This document shows positions 9,584-18,273 of a DNA stretch of 64,000 nt, piece after piece. The translations under genes were made by a program, and so were the position numbers. This DNA is from an uncultured Desulfovibrio sp. GTDB taxonomy: Bacteria > Desulfobacterota > Desulfovibrionia > Desulfovibrionales > Desulfovibrionaceae. Positions within the stretch are counted from its first letter, which is position 1, and each line of letters opens with the position of its first letter. The DNA lies in assembly GCA_905235595.1 (NCBI GenBank), contig CAJOMG010000009.1, positions 44,845-108,844 of the forward strand, given 5' to 3'. A model generated the notes under the pieces. It saw only the letters and a list, made by a program, of their open reading frames with translations, did not search any database and had not been told where the DNA came from.

Positions 9584-10726
9584 ATGGCACTTTCCAACTT
9601 TCTTATTCATCCGCCGTCTGAATCGCCCCAGGCACATAACGGCGCACTTCGCCGTTCAAATGCTGCGCAAAATGGCTCTCCATCGGTCTTTGCCAATCTT
9701 ATGAACGGCTCCAAGGTATCCTCGGAAAATGCTGATTCCACCGGACTACGCAATACGGCTACCCCCATGGCTCTCAACAGCCAAAGAAATTTTGTACTGG
9801 CCGGTCGCACCCCAAGTGACCTCATGCGGGCACAAGTCTTCACCAAGGCTGAAGCCGACATGCGTCAAAATAAGGCTATTGAGGGTCTCATGCAAAGCAT
9901 GACCGGCAACGGATCAACACTGGATCTAGCCCGCAGCATGGGAACAGCGAGGCATCTTGGCTCCATTACGGGAGCCTTTGACAATCGCCTTCGTGGACTG
10001 AACATGGGAGATTTCGTCCACTCCCGCAACAATACCGCCAGAAATAATGCATCCACCTCCCGCACCAAACCTTCCCATCCGGTTGAAGACATGGGGCTTG
10101 GGCAGCTTTCCGCACGTTTTGAATCCGGCAGCGATGGCGTTGCTGCAGTTGGCTATGACCGCAATGGCGGCACGTCGTATGGCAAGTACCAAGTTTCATC
10201 TCGTGCAGGCAGCCTGACGGATTTTCTAAAATTTTTGGATACAGAAGCTCCCGATATTTCCAAGCGGCTGCGTGCATCCGGTCCCGGCAATACAGGAAGT
10301 CGCAAGGGAGCTATGCCAGACATGTGGCGTGCCATCGCAAGTGAACAGCCCGAACGATTTGAAAAGCTGCAGGAGGCCTTTGTACACCAAAGCCACTACA
10401 AGCCTGCTCTGGAATCCATCGTCCAGCGCACGGGCCTGACAGAGGCAACACTTTCCCCTGCAATGCGTGAGGTTATCTGGAGTACAGCTGTACAGCACGG
10501 TCCAGCCGGCGCAGCACGCATTTTTGCTCGTGCCGATACCATGAGCGGCAAGCCAACTGACCCTGCCTACGAGCGCAAGCTCATTTCCAATGTCTACAAA
10601 ATCCGTGTGGGACAATTTGGATCCTCAACCAGCAGTGTTCAAGCTGCTGTTGCAAACCGCTTCAAGCAGGAAAAGGCCATCGCCCTGAATATGCTGGATG
10701 GCAACAGAGCCTCTACTTTGGCATAG
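9584..10726 (+). CDS. Putative muramidase/peptidoglycan hydrolase with VgrG3-C-terminal-like domain
   Basis: Low-complexity N-terminus, then GQLSARFESGSDGVAAVGYDRNGGTSYGKYQVSSRAGSLTDFLKFL...VIWSTAVQHGPAGAARIF, resembling VgrG3-type lysozyme-like domains. Confidence 0.65.
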   Translation: MALSNFLIHPPSESPQAHNGALRRSNAAQNGSPSVFANLMNGSKVSSENADSTGLRNTATPMALNSQRNFVLAGRTPSDLMRAQVFTKAEADMRQNKAIEGLMQSMTGNGSTLDLARSMGTARHLGSITGAFDNRLRGLNMGDFVHSRNNTARNNASTSRTKPSHPVEDMGLGQLSARFESGSDGVAAVGYDRNGGTSYGKYQVSSRAGSLTDFLKFLDTEAPDISKRLRASGPGNTGSRKGAMPDMWRAIASEQPERFEKLQEAFVHQSHYKPALESIVQRTGLTEATLSPAMREVIWSTAVQHGPAGAARIFARADTMSGKPTDPAYERKLISNVYKIRVGQFGSSTSSVQAAVANRFKQEKAIALNMLDGNRASTLA

Positions 10727-10739
10727 CCGAGCCAGAACA

Positions 10740-12371
10740 ATGTCTACAGCAGGCACAGGCACAACACTGCTCATCAATTTGACGCGCTTCGGTGATTTGC
10801 TGCAAAGTCAGCCTCTTATTGATGAAATTCACCACAAGGGCAATCGGGTTCATTTGCTCTGCCTGGAAAATTTTTCATCAGCGCTTCCCCTGCTACGCCA
10901 TGTGGAACAGGCATGGCCACTGCCAGGTGCGCGGTTTATGGCTGATATGGACAAAAACTGGCGCACAGCTGTTTCTAATCTCCTTGACATTACCCGCACT
11001 ATACGTAAGCAGTCGTGCCCCAATTGCGTAATCAACCTCACAACAACCCTGCCGGCCCGGTTGTTGGCAGGGCTGCTCTGTGAAGATATTACCAGAATAC
11101 GCGGTTTTTGCCTAGATCGTGAAGGATTTGGACGCAATAACGGCATCTGGGCATCCTTTCTCAACGGCACCACAGCCAGTCGATTAAGTGCACCCTTCAA
11201 TATTGTTGATATGTTTCGGATGTTGGGCAACCCGGACAGCAGCGGTGACACCGCACACCTGCCTCGTTTCAGACTGGCCCCACCATTACCTAAGGCTATG
11301 GTCAAGGCTGACACTCTCTTGGCCAACGCCCCCGCAGGTACTCGCGGGTATGTTTGCATGCAACTAGGAGCCAGTGAGACACGACGGCAATGGCCAGCGC
11401 ACAGTTTTGCAACTGTGGGTGACAGGCTGTGGCAGGAACTGCGCTTATGCCCTGTGCTGCTTGGTTCCACTGCCGAAGCGCCACTCGCTAGAGCCTATAT
11501 GGCAAGTACCCATGCTCCCTGCATTGATACCATTGGGAAAACTGATCTTGAAAGCCTGGCGGCATTGCTTATCCGCTCACGTCTGCTTATTACAAATGAC
11601 ACCGGCACTATGCACCTTGCTGCAGGACTCGGGGTAACCTGTCTGGCCATATTTCTCGCCACCGCGCAACCCTGCGACACCGGCCCCTACCTGCCCGACT
11701 GCTGTTGTCTGGAACCGGCTCTGTCTTGCCATCCCTGCCAGTTCAATACTCCCTGCACGAACAATCTTGAATGCGTTTCATATATACGTCCTCAGGTTGT
11801 GAGCGAGCTTGCCCTTACCCGGCTGACACGAAGTACATGGGATACTGCCTGCCTAACCAGTATTGAAAACGAAGCTAGAATCTGGCTGACGGACCAGGAT
11901 GCTCAGGGATTTGCTTTCGTGCGTCGATTAACAGCACTGCCTCCTGATGACCGAAGCCTATGGCTCCTGCACCAACGCATCTTCTGGCGTCAATTACTCG
12001 ACACTATGAATGGACATAGTTATCCCACCCACACGCACTGTGAACAGGTACGACCAATGGTAACGGCCTATTCCGACGCCTTTGTTGAACGCATGGTTAC
12101 AGCATTGACACAAGCGAGTCATTTGTTTGCCCTCCTGACGGAACAGGGACACCTGATTGGCAAAAGCGCTATGGTCGGGCAACTTTTTCTGCGCAATTGT
12201 GACCGTGTGCAGAACGTCCTGGATGACTGTCCAGAACTGCGTTCCCTAGGCGGCTTTTGGCGTGAGCTCCGTCATGAACGTGGCGATCGCATAGACGATC
12301 TTTTGGCAATCACAGATCTACTAGAACAGCATATCGGCAACTGGCGTAACCTTTTTAAAAATGGCACATAG
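10740..12371 (+). CDS. Glycosyltransferase family 9 (heptosyltransferase-like) with C-terminal extension
   Basis: TTLLINLTRFGDLLQSQPLIDEIHHKG N-terminus; LLITNDTGTMHLAAGLGVTCLAIF GT9 motif; about 190 extra C-terminal residues. Confidence 0.85.
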   Translation: MSTAGTGTTLLINLTRFGDLLQSQPLIDEIHHKGNRVHLLCLENFSSALPLLRHVEQAWPLPGARFMADMDKNWRTAVSNLLDITRTIRKQSCPNCVINLTTTLPARLLAGLLCEDITRIRGFCLDREGFGRNNGIWASFLNGTTASRLSAPFNIVDMFRMLGNPDSSGDTAHLPRFRLAPPLPKAMVKADTLLANAPAGTRGYVCMQLGASETRRQWPAHSFATVGDRLWQELRLCPVLLGSTAEAPLARAYMASTHAPCIDTIGKTDLESLAALLIRSRLLITNDTGTMHLAAGLGVTCLAIFLATAQPCDTGPYLPDCCCLEPALSCHPCQFNTPCTNNLECVSYIRPQVVSELALTRLTRSTWDTACLTSIENEARIWLTDQDAQGFAFVRRLTALPPDDRSLWLLHQRIFWRQLLDTMNGHSYPTHTHCEQVRPMVTAYSDAFVERMVTALTQASHLFALLTEQGHLIGKSAMVGQLFLRNCDRVQNVLDDCPELRSLGGFWRELRHERGDRIDDLLAITDLLEQHIGNWRNLFKNGT

Positions 12372-12437
12372 TTTGCTTATAAAAAAGCATCATGACAACG
12401 GAAAAACTTTCCCTGTGGGGATGAGGAGGGAATACAC

Positions 12438-13043
12438 ATGATTATCGTAGACGGTACACAAAGTGAAAAGAACATTTCTACATTCGCTAATCTGGAAGAA
12501 ATTCTAAAGGACGTAATGCAGGACGAGAAGATGGAAAATCGCGTCGTGACAGATGTATTCGTCAACAACGAGGCCTTTTCTGAAATCTATCCGCATCAAG
12601 CGGAAGACATTGAAAGTTCAGAAATCACTTCTGTTGAAGTGCGCTCAATGCCTCTTTCAGAGATGGCTGTAGAGATGTCTGCTGAAATGGGCAAAGTTGC
12701 ACAAATGATGGAGCATGGTGCCCGTCAGGTTTCTCGTCTATTTCGTCAGGCAGAAGATACTGACGCTCTGGAACTCTTCCAGGATTTGCTGGACGTTACC
12801 CGTGACTTCATGGGGATGATTAGTGCGCTGCGGAGCAGGTACGCCACAGGCAATCTCGAAGATTTTGCAGAAAAGACTGAATCATTTTCCAACCTGCTTT
12901 CCGAAATGAGCGATGTGCTCGAGAATGAAGACTGGATACTTCTTGCCGATCTTCTGGAATACGAATTCATTCCCCAATGCGAAGACTGGCGTATAATCAG
13001 TGAAAATCTGCATGTACAGGTCAGTGGTCTTGTGACCCAATAA
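12438..13043 (+). CDS. Hypothetical acidic protein, possible motility accessory
   Basis: 201-aa ORF with good RBS (GAGGAGGG), in tight operon between GT9 and FlgN-like genes. Confidence 0.6.
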   Translation: MIIVDGTQSEKNISTFANLEEILKDVMQDEKMENRVVTDVFVNNEAFSEIYPHQAEDIESSEITSVEVRSMPLSEMAVEMSAEMGKVAQMMEHGARQVSRLFRQAEDTDALELFQDLLDVTRDFMGMISALRSRYATGNLEDFAEKTESFSNLLSEMSDVLENEDWILLADLLEYEFIPQCEDWRIISENLHVQVSGLVTQ

Positions 13044-13057
13044 ATGGCGGGGAAACT

Positions 13058-13381
13058 ATGAGTGAAGGAATGTGCCTTCTGAATGAAGCTTTGGATCTTG
13101 CCCGACAGGAAGCAACTGCACTGGAAGACGGAGCCTATGCAAGAGCAGTCGAACTTGCCGAACGTCGTAATGCCGTGACCGGCTTAGCCTGGAAAAACTT
13201 TGACAGTAACGAAACTGAACAGTACAAGTCATATTTAACTGAACTTGCTCGTATGCAACACTACCTGACGGGGCTCGCGACCAGAGCTTACAACGACATC
13301 AGAGCACATTTACAACGGGCACGCGTGGAACGTCGACGTATGCAGGGATATCACAAAACCGTCGGGCAGGCACTGCAATAG
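13058..13381 (+). CDS. FlgN/FliT-like helical protein (putative flagellar chaperone-like)
   Basis: 107 aa, all-helical FlgN-like pattern (LDLARQEATALEDGAYARAVELAERRNAV...). Confidence 0.45.
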   Translation: MSEGMCLLNEALDLARQEATALEDGAYARAVELAERRNAVTGLAWKNFDSNETEQYKSYLTELARMQHYLTGLATRAYNDIRAHLQRARVERRRMQGYHKTVGQALQ

Positions 13382-13466
13382 TCACAAATCTCTTTAAACA
13401 TTCCAGGGGGGCTGTCAAAGGCCCCCACTTTGCGTATACGACATAAAAAGATGATTGTAGCAACAC

Positions 13467-14111
13467 CTATATAACCCCCAACTGCATAGCCTTACGCACT
13501 TCCTCAACGCGCGCGCCGATGTCTGGAGCTGCTACAAGCTCACTTACTAAAGCGCAGCAGCGTGCGCCATGATGAACAACCGTGGCAATATTATGCCGTT
13601 TGATGCCCCCAATGGCTACAAAGGGTATACTCATGTTTTGCACCACCCAATCGAGGTAGGCATAGCCCACTGGAGCCACCACATCTTCCTTGGTTTGAGT
13701 GGCAAAAATAGGGCCAACGCCAATATAATCCGCCCCAACAGTCTGAGCCGCCATCGCCTGCTCGGGTGAATGCGTGGAGAGGCCAATGAGCATATCAGGC
13801 CCCACCAGAGTACGCACATCAGGTACGGGTATATCCTCCTGTCCCACATGCACTCCATCGGCATGTACCATCATAGCTATATCCACATGGTCATCAACTA
13901 TGAAGCAGGCACCAGCGGCTGTGGTCAAACGGCGTAAAAGACGACATTCTTCCAGCATAGCGCGACCCTTGAGTTTCTTTTCGCGATACTGAAGGATACG
14001 AACTCCTGCCCCAAGCAAGGCCGAAGCTACTTCTTCCAATGTTCTGCCCAGCGAAAGCCCGGCATCGGTAAGCGCATATATATCTGTTTCCCCGGGTAAA
14101 ATTCTCGGCAT
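13467..14111 (-). CDS. thiE: Thiamine-phosphate synthase
   Basis: IYALTDAGLSLGRTLEEV...ILQYREKKLKG...VDDHVDIAMMVHADGVHVGQEDIPV...DYIGVGPIFATQTK ThiE motifs. Confidence 0.93.
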   Translation of the reverse strand: MPRILPGETDIYALTDAGLSLGRTLEEVASALLGAGVRILQYREKKLKGRAMLEECRLLRRLTTAAGACFIVDDHVDIAMMVHADGVHVGQEDIPVPDVRTLVGPDMLIGLSTHSPEQAMAAQTVGADYIGVGPIFATQTKEDVVAPVGYAYLDWVVQNMSIPFVAIGGIKRHNIATVVHHGARCCALVSELVAAPDIGARVEEVRKAMQLGVI

Positions 14112-14137
14112 GGCATCCTCTTTGGGCAATTTACAGG

Positions 14138-15136
14138 TTATCGCTGCAATGCAGCCATGATACGGCGAATGCAACTCCGCACAAAACGTGCAGGATGAAA
14201 TGATGTATGCGCAAGCTGCGTCGGAAGACAAAAGCCTGTTGCGTCAATATCTTTTGGGCACAGCAGCGGAAATGCCACCGCTGTTCCCGCTGCAGCAGTC
14301 CCCCAAGCCTTACGGCGGGTCAGTGCGGCTCCCAAAGGGACATCTGTAGGGGTCTTGCCGAGGATGGCATAGAGCGTTTCATCCAAAGCCACAGCCGAGG
14401 CGCTGGCTCCAAGCAAACCAAGAGGAAAAGGTTTTCCCTTGGATGGGCCTGTTTCATGCATGGCTGTTATCCCGTCGGCCAGTGCGGCCACAGGGGGCAA
14501 CACGGCCCATAAGGCAGCCAGACATTCAGCGAACAATAAGGGATCTCGTCCCTCACGGGCATGGGCCACAGCCTTGTGCAAACCAGGAACACAACCAAAA
14601 CAATTTTTGACGGAGAGCGTCAGCAGCATTTGGCTGTGTGCTTTGACCCGCGGCACAGAAAGCAGAAAATCACTTTCCAGGGCACAGCGTGCAACATGAA
14701 AACGCACTTGTACACTTCGCAAGTCTTGCAGCGGCAGAGAAACAATGGAGGCTGCGCCCATGTTCTCCACGTTCAAACCCAAAGGACGCAAGGCTTCTGC
14801 AAGGCCCACCCTGCGGGCCACGGTACATGCCCGACCAAACCCAGGCGAATCAGCCACCCGCACCTGAGCGCCATAGTCAAGAAGCCAGGCGCATGCTGCA
14901 GCCACGACTTCTGGCGTTGTGCAGGCAAGGGGATTTGCCATAAGCAGATTTGGTTTGACCAAAACACGGCACCCGGGCCGCAAGGGAACAAACTTTGGCA
15001 ATTGCGATGCATCCAGCAATGAACCCACGGCAAGACGCAACGCATCTCCGTCCTTGTATTTCAAAAGAGCCACAGGTACGGCTGCGTCAGATATATTCTG
15101 TTGCATACAGACAGCATTGTTTGAGACAGTATCCAT
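14138..15136 (-). CDS. DUF362 domain-containing protein
   Basis: GCRVLVKPNLLMANPLACTTPEVVAAACAWLLDYGAQVRVADSPGFG...LKAHSQM-type DUF362 motifs. Confidence 0.85.
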   Translation of the reverse strand: MDTVSNNAVCMQQNISDAAVPVALLKYKDGDALRLAVGSLLDASQLPKFVPLRPGCRVLVKPNLLMANPLACTTPEVVAAACAWLLDYGAQVRVADSPGFGRACTVARRVGLAEALRPLGLNVENMGAASIVSLPLQDLRSVQVRFHVARCALESDFLLSVPRVKAHSQMLLTLSVKNCFGCVPGLHKAVAHAREGRDPLLFAECLAALWAVLPPVAALADGITAMHETGPSKGKPFPLGLLGASASAVALDETLYAILGKTPTDVPLGAALTRRKAWGTAAAGTAVAFPLLCPKDIDATGFCLPTQLAHTSFHPARFVRSCIRRIMAALQR

Positions 15137-15333
15137 TGTTGGACTATGCCGTGCAGTGACAGACTTGTAAAGTAGCAGTCTTTTCAAAAGTCGCGTCTTG
15201 CCGTAATCTGGGATTATGTTCATGCAAGCAGGGTATGTCTCCCATGTCTTGCCCAATGCCTATCCATAACATGCCACGGCAACGCCGTAGCGCAGCAACA
15301 AGCATGTGTCAGTAACCATAAAGGAGAAGTCTC

Positions 15334-15687
15334 ATGATTACACGTGCCGATGCTCTAGATGTATTTGACAAGGAAATTTTTGGTGGTCCCGGTGTCATCA
15401 CGTTCACAAAGATTGTTGATTCTCCGGCACTAGCGGGAAACGGTCGCCTGTTCAACATAGGTGTGCTCAAGCCTGGCAACGCCATTGGCTATCATGTACA
15501 CAAGGGCGATCTGGAAATCTATTATATTCTGGAAGGTGAAGGCAAGTATAACGACAACGGCACCGAAGTCCTTGTCAAAGCTGGGGACGTAACCATCTGT
15601 AATGACGGTGAGGGACATGGACTTCTGAACACCGGAAGCACAGATCTCAAGATGGTTGCCCTTATCCTGTTCACAGACAGGAAGTGA
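15334..15687 (+). CDS. Cupin domain-containing protein
   Basis: IGYHVHKGDLEIYYILEGEGKYNDNGTEVLVKAGDVTICNDGEGHGLLNTG cupin motifs. Confidence 0.9.
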   Translation: MITRADALDVFDKEIFGGPGVITFTKIVDSPALAGNGRLFNIGVLKPGNAIGYHVHKGDLEIYYILEGEGKYNDNGTEVLVKAGDVTICNDGEGHGLLNTGSTDLKMVALILFTDRK

Positions 15688-15769
15688 TACTCCGAACCGC
15701 CATGCTAACATGTGCACCGTCAGGACAACACACAGAGGCGTGGCGGTTCTTCATGGCGTCATTGCCCTT

Positions 15770-16597
15770 TTACAGACGTTCCAGCACGGCTACGGCACCG
15801 TCCATGAAATGCTGCTCCAGGCCCTCAATCGCTCCCTTGTCACAGGCAGAGGCCAAGGCAGGATCAATGGGCAGCTGCGCCAGAACTTTCAAGCCATAAC
15901 GCTGGGCTTCAGCGTCAATATGGCTTTCACCAAAGATCTTATATTTCTTGCCATTATCTGGACACTGAAAATAGGCATAATTTTCCACCAGACCAAGGAT
16001 GGGCACATTCATCTGCTGCGCCATGTCAATGGCCTTGCGAACGATCATGCCCACTAGCTCCTGCGGCGAGGTGACAACCACGATACCATCCACAGGCAGA
16101 GACTGAAACACTGTCAATGGCACGTCACCCGTTCCCGGAGGCATATCTACAAACATGTAGTCTATATTACTCCAGATTACCTCGGACCAAAACTGCTTAA
16201 CTGCTCCGGCAATGATAGGGCCGCGCCAGATCACGGCATCTCCGGCACTGGGCAAGAGCAGATTCATGGACATAATATCCACACCACCCTTGCTGCGTTC
16301 GGGCAGGATGCCATCATCATCGCCATGCACCTGACCCGTGAGGCCAAAAACACGGGGGATGGAAGGTCCTGTGATATCTGCATCAAGGATGGCACAATGG
16401 TGGCCCTGCCTGCTCATAGCTACGGCCAGCAATGATGTTACGAGAGATTTACCTACTCCGCCCTTGCCACTGACAACTGAAATCACCTTGCCAATATGAC
16501 TCTTAGGGTGAGGCTTGACACGGAAATCAGGTTCGCCTTCCGTGCGTTCGGCGCACGCCTCTCCGCATGAACCACATTTGTGGTTGCAATCACTCAT
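15770..16597 (-). CDS. Mrp/NBP35 family ATP-binding (Fe-S cluster carrier) protein
   Basis: VISVVSGKGGVGKSLVTSLLAVAMSRQGHHCAILDADITGPSIPRVFG deviant Walker A and Mrp signature. Confidence 0.93.
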   Translation of the reverse strand: MSDCNHKCGSCGEACAERTEGEPDFRVKPHPKSHIGKVISVVSGKGGVGKSLVTSLLAVAMSRQGHHCAILDADITGPSIPRVFGLTGQVHGDDDGILPERSKGGVDIMSMNLLLPSAGDAVIWRGPIIAGAVKQFWSEVIWSNIDYMFVDMPPGTGDVPLTVFQSLPVDGIVVVTSPQELVGMIVRKAIDMAQQMNVPILGLVENYAYFQCPDNGKKYKIFGESHIDAEAQRYGLKVLAQLPIDPALASACDKGAIEGLEQHFMDGAVAVLERL

Positions 16598-16618
16598 GAT
16601 CCAGTCCTTTTCTCAAGT

Positions 16619-17569
16619 CTAAAAAATTCCTTCTGGCAAAGAGCCAAAGGTCGCCTCATAACGTTTTGTAAAAGCATCTGCTGTGTATTCGTGTTCCTGT
16701 GTGCCCATTTTTTCAAGACAGAAACTAGCGCTAACCGCCCCCAATTTTGCCGCTTCAGGCATGGCAAGCCCGTGCATGAGCCCCTTGAGCAAGCCCGCAC
16801 GGTGCGCGTCACCAGCACCAGTGGGGTCTGTCACATTTTGAATGGATACCGCTGGAATGCGCACTTCTGTGCCATCAGCACCGCGTACCAGGGCTCCATC
16901 CGCCCCCAAGGTGGTCACCAGCCAAAGAGTGCGCCCCACTAGCTCATTCTCACTTTTGCCGGTTGCCCTGCAAATCATGTTCAGCTCGTAGTCATTTGTG
17001 ATGCATGCAAAGGAGCCCTCAATGGCCGCGAGCAGGTCTGCCCCGCTTAACACTGGTAACTGTTGGCCCGGGTCAAAAATATAACGGACGCCCTTTTCTC
17101 TGTAAAAAGCAGGCAGGCGACGCATGTCGTCAATATTGCCAGGTGAAACGATAGCCATATCCGCCTCTGGATTGAGATTGGGGAAGGCATAATCTGCTGC
17201 ACGCGCCATGGCACCGGGGTAGAAGCCGGTAATCTGATTGCTGTTCAGGTCAGTAGTAATATAGCAGAGAGCAGTAAAAATATCGTCCATACGGTGTATA
17301 CCTTCCAAGGACAGCCCCTTGGCCTTCAGGGCATCTGCATATGGCCCGAAGTCTCGCCCGGCAGCTGCTATAATGACGGGTTTTTCGCCCAATAACGCCA
17401 GCGAATAGGCTATATTGCCAGCGCACCCGCCACGTCGCTCGTCCATACCATCTACCATAAAGCTCACATTGATCATGTGAAGCTTATCCATGAGGATATG
17501 ATCCTGAAAGTTGCCAGGAAAAGTCATGATTCTGTCAAATGCCAGTGAACCGGAGATGTAGATGGACAT
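16619..17569 (-). CDS. PfkB family carbohydrate/adenosine kinase
   Basis: GGCAGNIAYSLALLGEKPVIIAAAGRDFGPY ... VTDPTGAGDAHRAGLLKGL PfkB signatures. Confidence 0.92.
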   Translation of the reverse strand: MSIYISGSLAFDRIMTFPGNFQDHILMDKLHMINVSFMVDGMDERRGGCAGNIAYSLALLGEKPVIIAAAGRDFGPYADALKAKGLSLEGIHRMDDIFTALCYITTDLNSNQITGFYPGAMARAADYAFPNLNPEADMAIVSPGNIDDMRRLPAFYREKGVRYIFDPGQQLPVLSGADLLAAIEGSFACITNDYELNMICRATGKSENELVGRTLWLVTTLGADGALVRGADGTEVRIPAVSIQNVTDPTGAGDAHRAGLLKGLMHGLAMPEAAKLGAVSASFCLEKMGTQEHEYTADAFTKRYEATFGSLPEGIF

Positions 17570-17610
17570 AGCTTCCTCTTGGATTAGGTTGATACAGCAT
17601 GCTGATGATG

Positions 17611-17988
17611 CTACGTCTTGAAATGTTCCTCTGCAGGCGTGCCCATGCATCCCAAGGGAAAGCTGTTTTCCGCGATCCAGTGCAAAAAGGGGCCATGCCC
17701 GTCAGTAATGGGCAGAGCTACAATACATGGCACTTCATAATCGTGTTGCTCACGTACAGCCTGCATACAAACTGACAAGGCCATACCGCTCACCTGCGCT
17801 AACAACAGGCACTCGTCCTTTTCACACACGGCTCCTTGCCAGTGATAGACGGACCAAACGCCCCCAATCACGTTGACGCCGGCAGCCAGGCGTTCACGCA
17901 CCAAAAAGCGAGCAAGCGACAAGGCCATTTCTCTGTTGGCTACAGTAATATAGACCAGATATGCCTTATCATCCTTAACAGCATGCAT
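17611..17988 (-). CDS. cutA: CutA1-like divalent-cation tolerance protein
   Basis: LVYITVANREMALSLARFLVRERLAAGVNVIGGVWSVYHWQGAVCEKDECLLLAQV...YEVPCIVALPITDG CutA1 pattern. Confidence 0.85.
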   Translation of the reverse strand: MHAVKDDKAYLVYITVANREMALSLARFLVRERLAAGVNVIGGVWSVYHWQGAVCEKDECLLLAQVSGMALSVCMQAVREQHDYEVPCIVALPITDGHGPFLHWIAENSFPLGCMGTPAEEHFKT

Positions 17989-18063
17989 GCTCCTATGGTA
18001 CACGTTGCCGGGCAAAAAACAACACCAAAAGTGTTCTCACTGCCTACTCGAAGAAATACCAGC

Positions 18064-18192
18064 TTACATATCCGCGCTGTGCTGCACATGCGCGCTCTGG
18101 TAGCTGGGCATACTCTCCACATATTGCCATGAAGAATATGCGCTTACACCAATGCACAGTGCAAAGAAAAGAATGGTCATATAGTTATTCAT
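18064..18192 (-). CDS. Small 42-aa single-TM protein (not in the supplied ORF track)
   Basis: MNNYMTILFFALCIGVSAYSSWQYVESMPSYQSAHVQHSADM*; GAGG ribosome-binding-like sequence just upstream of ATG (reverse complement of 18190-18192). Confidence 0.5.
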   Translation of the reverse strand: MNNYMTILFFALCIGVSAYSSWQYVESMPSYQSAHVQHSADM

Positions 18193-18202
18193 TGCATACC
18201 TC

Positions 18203-18230
18203 AGTATTGTTTGTTCGTTCAAACAATACT
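18203..18230. promoter_or_regulatory. 28-nt perfect inverted repeat AGTATTGTTTG-N6-CAAACAATACT (operator-like)
   Basis: 11-bp perfect arms, 6-nt spacer, 10 nt upstream of the small ORF start. Confidence 0.6.
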
Positions 18231-18273
18231 CACAACCAACCTTTTGTCAATATCTGCTTCCTTATGTGCAGAG

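Noticed and set aside
13400-13430. GGGGGGCTGTCAAAGGCCCCC hairpin after the FlgN-like gene
   Set aside because: Plausible terminator but stem is imperfect and U-tract weak; ordinary even if real.
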